Below are positions 60,230 through 64,000 of a stretch of DNA of 64,000 nucleotides, piece by piece (the first letter of the stretch is position 1; every line of letters starts with the position of its first letter). A model generated the notes under the pieces. It saw only the letters and a list, made by a program, of their open reading frames with translations, had not been told where the DNA came from and searched no databases. The stretch is from assembly GCA_029747585.1 (NCBI GenBank), contig JAPEVF010000108.1, positions 44,109 through 108,108 of the forward strand, given 5' to 3'. Origin of the DNA: Pleurotus djamor. Its lineage: Eukaryota > Basidiomycota > Agaricomycetes > Agaricales > Pleurotaceae. The position numbers and the translations under genes are program-made.

Positions 60230-60530
60230 CAACAAGGAGCATGTCCTATTTAATGGACCATCCACCAGCGGATCCAGCTGGAAATCCAGTGGAATCCACT
60301 CATCCACTGTACATGGGTGAATTCTTTTGGCTGTGAGCTCCAAATGGGCTCACCAAATATGGGTGGAAAATTTCGAGTCATTTTCCAGCTGGATAATCAA
60401 TGCTATCAATGAGTAGTCATTTCCAGCTAGATGAGCCAGTGGATTTCAAGTGTGGATTTCACTGGAAGCATGAAATTGAAGTCATTATTGATCAAACTAC
60501 TGCTGTACCATTTACAGTGGATCTGTGGCT
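60230..60530 (+). repeat. Dispersed TCCAGTGGA-rich repeat, second type, copy 1
   Basis: This is collinear with 62890-63140: GGATCC, CCAGTGGA/TCCACT words, TGGCTGTG, CACCAAAT, GAAAATTTC, CATTTTCCAGCTGGA, GATGAGC and AGTGGATTT occur in the same order. Confidence 0.65.
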
Positions 60531-60547
60531 GTTTCAGAATTTCAGAG

Positions 60548-60708
60548 TGTCGGAGTTGTAACGGACATGGACAAACAAGGGCAGATAATGTCAAGTAGAT
60601 GGGTGTTCTCTGCTGTGGGACAACCGACTGTTGTTGCCCTTCTTGTGTCTACGTCTGAGCTCTCTATCTTCCCTTATCCCCTCCCCTCTATTCTTTCCAC
60701 CTGCAACA
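60548..60708 (+). repeat. LTR-like element, opposite orientation, degenerate
   Basis: 161 bases from TGTCGGAGTTGTAACGG to CCACCTGCAACA are the inverse complement of the LTR at 62097-62278, with substitutions and about 20 bases lost. Confidence 0.7.
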
Positions 60709-61308
60709 TCCACCATCCACTGCAATCTAAAGTATCTTATGCACTAAGTGATGAGTTCCTTCTTCTGTGTCCCAGTGTTCCTGAGCAGCAATGTGCTTGA
60801 GCAGAGCACAAGCCTTGCCAATGGCCACATAGCTCAAACAGAGGTTGAACAGTTAGGTAAGTAGTAAGCTAAACAATTTATTTGAAGCACACTTGATTAA
60901 AGCAGTGGCACTGATGTTTTGAGGCTTGTGAGCGACTAATGCATGGCTGGGTGGATTATCATCCATATGAAATTCATTAGATGTCTGTTGGTGATGCTCC
61001 TCATGTGTGTGTACAGCATGTAGGCGCACACTCTGAGTGTACACAGACAGACTGCCTCAACACTAGCACAAACTTGGAAAATACTATTCTGACAATTGTC
61101 TCCAGGGCTATTATGTATGTGGTCTATAACTCCACTCACCCAGCCTGCTGCATTGTTTGTAGAACAGTGCTTGTGTGGGCTTTCCATGACCACATGTATG
61201 AGTTTTCAGAAGCTACTGGATGTAGCCATAGCTGGAATTTGCATAACCTCACCTCTGCTAACATAGTATGTACTGACAGTGCTCATACTCTTTGTATCAA
61301 CCCTGATA

Positions 61309-62094
61309 CTACCTCCATAACTCAACCTTGCCATTGACTGTGTATGCCTCAGGCAACTGAGCAACATGGTTCTGGATCACTGGGCTCAGTCCCTTGCAAA
61401 ACTTGAGTGCAATGAGAGGGCTGTCTGTGTAACCTGCCAAATCAACCAGGTCTACAAAGGAGTCATAGTACTCCTGGAAAGTGCGAGAACCCTGATGATA
61501 GAGATGGGACTCAAGCTTCAGTCGTGCCTTCTCTTCTTCGTGTTCAGGAAGGAACCAAGCACGAAAGTCCTTCTCAAATTCTTGCCAACTTGAGTAGTAT
61601 GGCTGACGAGGGGACCGGGAGTACTGATGGACGAATTCTGCTGCTCGACCTTTCTGAAAGAATGACAGAGTCCAGGCAGTCTTGGTCTGTTCATTCTGAA
61701 AGTCTTGGGGTCGAAGTGCAACATAGAGCTTCACAGCATCAAGGAACTGATGGCCATGGTCACGGGAGCCATCAAAGATTGGCGGAGCAGCAGGTTTGAG
61801 ACGCGAGGAGGCCGAAACGGAAATGGGGTCATGCATGGAAGTGGCTACACCAGGTAGAAGAGGATCAGGGATGGTAGATGGTGTTGGATTGGGATTTGCA
61901 GTGAGAGGAACAGGGGTGGAGGTACTAAGAAGATGTTGAAGCATCATCTTGATATCTGCAATGTCCTTCTGGGTATCCTCAACCCGCCTACGTAGCTGCA
62001 TGAAATCCGGATCAAGGAAGAGGGGGAGGGACGGGCTGATTGGCTGGCTGACAGGAGGATCTGGGGCACCAGCGGGATTGGATGCCATATCCAT
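61309..62094 (-). CDS. Truncated Ty3-type retrotransposon Gag
   Basis: This is the N-terminal and capsid part of a retrotransposon Gag polyprotein. A Pro/Ser-rich start (MDMASNPAGAPDPPVSQPIS) with a short coiled-coil (RRRVEDTQKDIADIKMMLQH) precedes the Retrotrans_gag-type capsid core. That core reads KPAAPPIFDGSRDHGHQFLD, WTLSFFQKGRAAEFV, SWQEFEKDFRAWFLPEHEEE, GSRTFQEYYDSFVDLVDLAG and ALKFCKGLSPVIQNHVA. The frame stops just after GKVELWR. No zinc knuckle, protease, reverse transcriptase or integrase follows, so the element is truncated and cannot be autonomous. The LTR at 62097-62278 abuts its start with only two bases between, leaving no room for a normal primer-binding site. Confidence 0.85.
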   Translation of the reverse strand: MDMASNPAGAPDPPVSQPISPSLPLFLDPDFMQLRRRVEDTQKDIADIKMMLQHLLSTSTPVPLTANPNPTPSTIPDPLLPGVATSMHDPISVSASSRLKPAAPPIFDGSRDHGHQFLDAVKLYVALRPQDFQNEQTKTAWTLSFFQKGRAAEFVHQYSRSPRQPYYSSWQEFEKDFRAWFLPEHEEEKARLKLESHLYHQGSRTFQEYYDSFVDLVDLAGYTDSPLIALKFCKGLSPVIQNHVAQLPEAYTVNGKVELWR

Positions 62095-62096
62095 AC

Positions 62097-62278
62097 TGTT
62101 GGAGGTGGAAAGAAATAGAGGGGAGGATGAGGAGAGATTGAGAGCTCAGACACAGACACAGACACAAGAATGGCCACAACAGTTGGTTGTCCAACAGCAG
62201 AGAGCAACTATCTACTACATTCCGAGCTAATCCGACTTTATTTGTCCTTGTTTGTACATGTCCGTTACAACTCTGACA
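62097..62278 (-). repeat. 5' LTR-like sequence adjacent to gag
   Basis: 182 bases, reading on the minus strand from TGTCAGAGTTGTAACGGAC to CCACCTCCAACA. It directly precedes gag on the same strand. Near-copies occur at 58044-58227 and, inverted, at 60548-60708. Confidence 0.75.
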
Positions 62279-62889
62279 CCCCGAAACTCCGCAACAACAA
62301 CACATACTGGTCATTCCTTGAGCTGATAGACCGAGCAGGGGAGATGGGACAAGAGGGAAATTGTCAAGCAAGCGTGAACGCGATGGTCGAGCACGGAGAT
62401 TCCGGAATTGACCAAAGAGCTCCAATGCTTGTAGGAGAGACTATTTTTCTGTAAGGGCAGCCTCACAAGACAAGGGCAAATCCAAAGGTAAACATAGAAC
62501 TGCCTGCCTGATACAGAGAGAAGCTCACCTAGCAAGGGAAAATCCAAAGAGAATAGTCTAAGGATCCACTTGCTAAGCAGGCGGCTATGTGCTCTATGCG
62601 CCTGGGAAAGTGACTATACAGCGCTAAGTCACATGGGCGGGATCAGAATGGTAAATAAGCAAATAGGGGAAACGGAATAGGGAAGAGTAAAGGAGAAGCA
62701 GAGGAAATAGAAATGTAAGGGAAATGGTGTGTCTCCTTACAAAATGAAACAACATACTTGTTATGCAAACGTTGTATCTCAAGGACGGAATGCAATGACG
62801 CGGTTGGATATGAACACAGGTTCTCATAGTCAAGCCATCAAGGTGTTCTCAAATGCGAATTTCACTTGTTCTGGAGAGCACCTCCTGAT
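62279..62889. other. Gene-free stretch
   Basis: No gene is seen. An imperfect repeat of GACAAGGGCAAATCCAAAG (62459 region) and AAGGGAAAATCCAAAGAG (62534 region) is present. Confidence 0.35.
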
Positions 62890-63175
62890 CCATCACAAAT
62901 ATGGGAGGATCCATCTGGAGATCCGGTGGATCCTCAGTGGATTCCACTGAATTTGAGTGCACTTGTTTTATGGCTGTGGGCGCACCAAATGAGTAGAAAA
63001 TTTCAAGCCATTTTCCAGCTGGAGCCAAGGGACAGCCATATCTGGATGAGCTAGTGGATTTTCAGTGGATTCCACTGGAGGGGGGAGAAATTAGAATGAG
63101 GCCATTATCAAACCTCCAGTGGATTTTGGAATACACTGGATTTGACTGGGTATCTTACATTCACCAAGTGATGAG
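62890..63175 (+). repeat. Dispersed TCCAGTGGA-rich repeat, second type, copy 2
   Basis: This is collinear with 60230-60530. Just after it, AAGTGATGAGTTCCTTCTTCT at 63167-63187 also recurs at 60744-60764, extending the homology. Confidence 0.65.
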
Positions 63176-63253
63176 TTCCTTCTTCTCTTTGATTCCAGGT
63201 ACATTCTACCATCATGAACTCTTCTTCTAATTTAATATCAAGGGGAGTTCCAC

Positions 63254-63470
63254 TGCATTTCCAGTTGGACAATGACATTAAAGTCCCCTTATGTATGGCT
63301 CCCTCTTAAATTATCAATTGGAGATCCATTGGAAATAAATCCACTGGAATCCACTGGGGCCCAAGCAACCAGATGAATTTTCCGAAGAGAGGTTACCAAC
63401 TATGGTTCCAGCCGGAGTCCAGCTGGATTTCACCTGGAAATGGGTGGACATGCAATGTGCAATGGAGTCC
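63254..63470 (+). repeat. Dispersed TCCAGTGGA-rich repeat, first type, copy 2
   Basis: This is a diverged direct copy of 55872-56130. Confidence 0.7.
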
Positions 63471-63530
63471 AGTGGATTGAACTCTTGTCCACCACCGCAT
63501 TGTAAGTGGATATTGTTTGCACACCAGATC

Positions 63531-63998
63531 ATTGCCAAAATGACGATACATGAAGGAACAGAGAAAGCAACAGCAGGAGCCGCAAGGGTACGAGAAAGGA
63601 CTATGGTGGCTGGGCCATACCATGACAACAGCGGCGTGCTGCGTGAAGTTGTTGTGATTGCCTCAGGTGTCAAATCTGCTTGATGATTAATTGTTTGCAC
63701 ATGACTGCTACAAGGCCAAATATCCATCATGTTTGGTTGATAGAGCTTGAGTATGTTTGTGTGGATCAGTATTAATTGCTAGGCATACTAAAGTTTAGTT
63801 CTATTCAAGATTCAGCTTGTCATGTCTGATTTGCTGCTGGTTTGATATTGCGTGTGGCTTGGTTTATCACTGTGTCATAGTGGAAGAAAGAAAATGCTGC
63901 ACATAGGGAATGCTACCACGGTCCAATAATCCGTGAATCACACATTATGGAATATAATTTCTCATCTCATTCTTGGTCAGCAGAGGCTACAACATAGA
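63531..63998 (-). repeat. Inverted repeat arm, right copy (about 470 bp)
   Basis: This is the inverse complement of 59298-59772. Similarity appears to end within a few bases of the window edge, so its true outer boundary cannot be judged. Confidence 0.85.
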
Positions 63999-64000
63999 TA

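Noticed and set aside
63402..63683. Open frame containing TEKATAGAARVRERTMVAGP, present in both 470-bp arms (also 59611-59856, minus strand)
   Set aside because: Short, no start context or domain, and duplicated only because it lies in the repeat; the opposite strand is equally open.
55326..63998. CRISPR-like array from repeated TCCAGTGGA words
   Set aside because: Nuclear eukaryotic DNA; words are short, irregularly spaced and lack uniform spacers.

Overview
The window is nuclear DNA from a filamentous basidiomycete, most likely an Agaricomycete. Genes are split by many short introns (about 50-60 nt, GT...AG), are tightly packed on both strands, and include a class I hydrophobin. Conserved eukaryotic housekeeping genes are present: NOP58, RPL18, NUG1, SWD1, TTI2, calcineurin B and mitochondrial MSS1. 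There are no operons or bacterial signals. Scattered single Ns point to a draft assembly.

Layout. 0-4.2 kb: NOP58 (box C/D snoRNP) and an ERG27-like 3-ketosteroid reductase. 4.7-9.6 kb: two tandem cytochrome P450 genes with matching promoters. 10-17.5 kb: NUG1 GTPase, a Tra2-like SR splicing factor divergent from RPL18, an ALE1/LPT1-type lysophospholipid acyltransferase, and an intron-containing tRNA-Arg. 17.6-24.1 kb: a very large gene for an unusual protein with a RING-like zinc region, two VWA-like domains and a C-terminal E2 (UBC) domain. 24.3-28 kb: SWD1 (COMPASS) and TTI2 (TTT complex). 28.9-36.1 kb: a small unknown gene, two tandem calcineurin B genes and MSS1. 37.9-45.4 kb: an F-box-like protein, a proline-rich hydrophobin, a WDR89-like WD40 protein and a small membrane protein.

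47-53.5 kb holds a tandem family of single-pass membrane proteins: three apparently complete members and one truncated relic. They share a juxtamembrane basic stretch followed by a WKWF-type motif, and two tail motifs (TTSNTN-VVA and a terminal GRRNAELL-type motif). I do not recognise the family.

From 53.8 kb to the end the character changes to repeats. There is a 1.49 kb element with about 300 bp terminal inverted repeats and an internal 78-bp-arm hairpin, then about 8.5 kb of nested repeat debris. The debris contains three LTR-like copies, a truncated Ty3-type gag, a 470 bp inverted repeat pair and dispersed sequence rich in the palindromic word TCCAGTGGA/TCCACTGGA. No host gene is supported there.

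The genes do not form one pathway. Local associations are divergent gene pairs sharing short promoters (SR factor/RPL18, VWA-E2 gene/SWD1, CNB1 copy/MSS1, WDR89/small membrane protein) and three local duplications (P450, calcineurin B, membrane-protein family). All multi-exon structures were spliced by eye from GT/AG sites and family homology.
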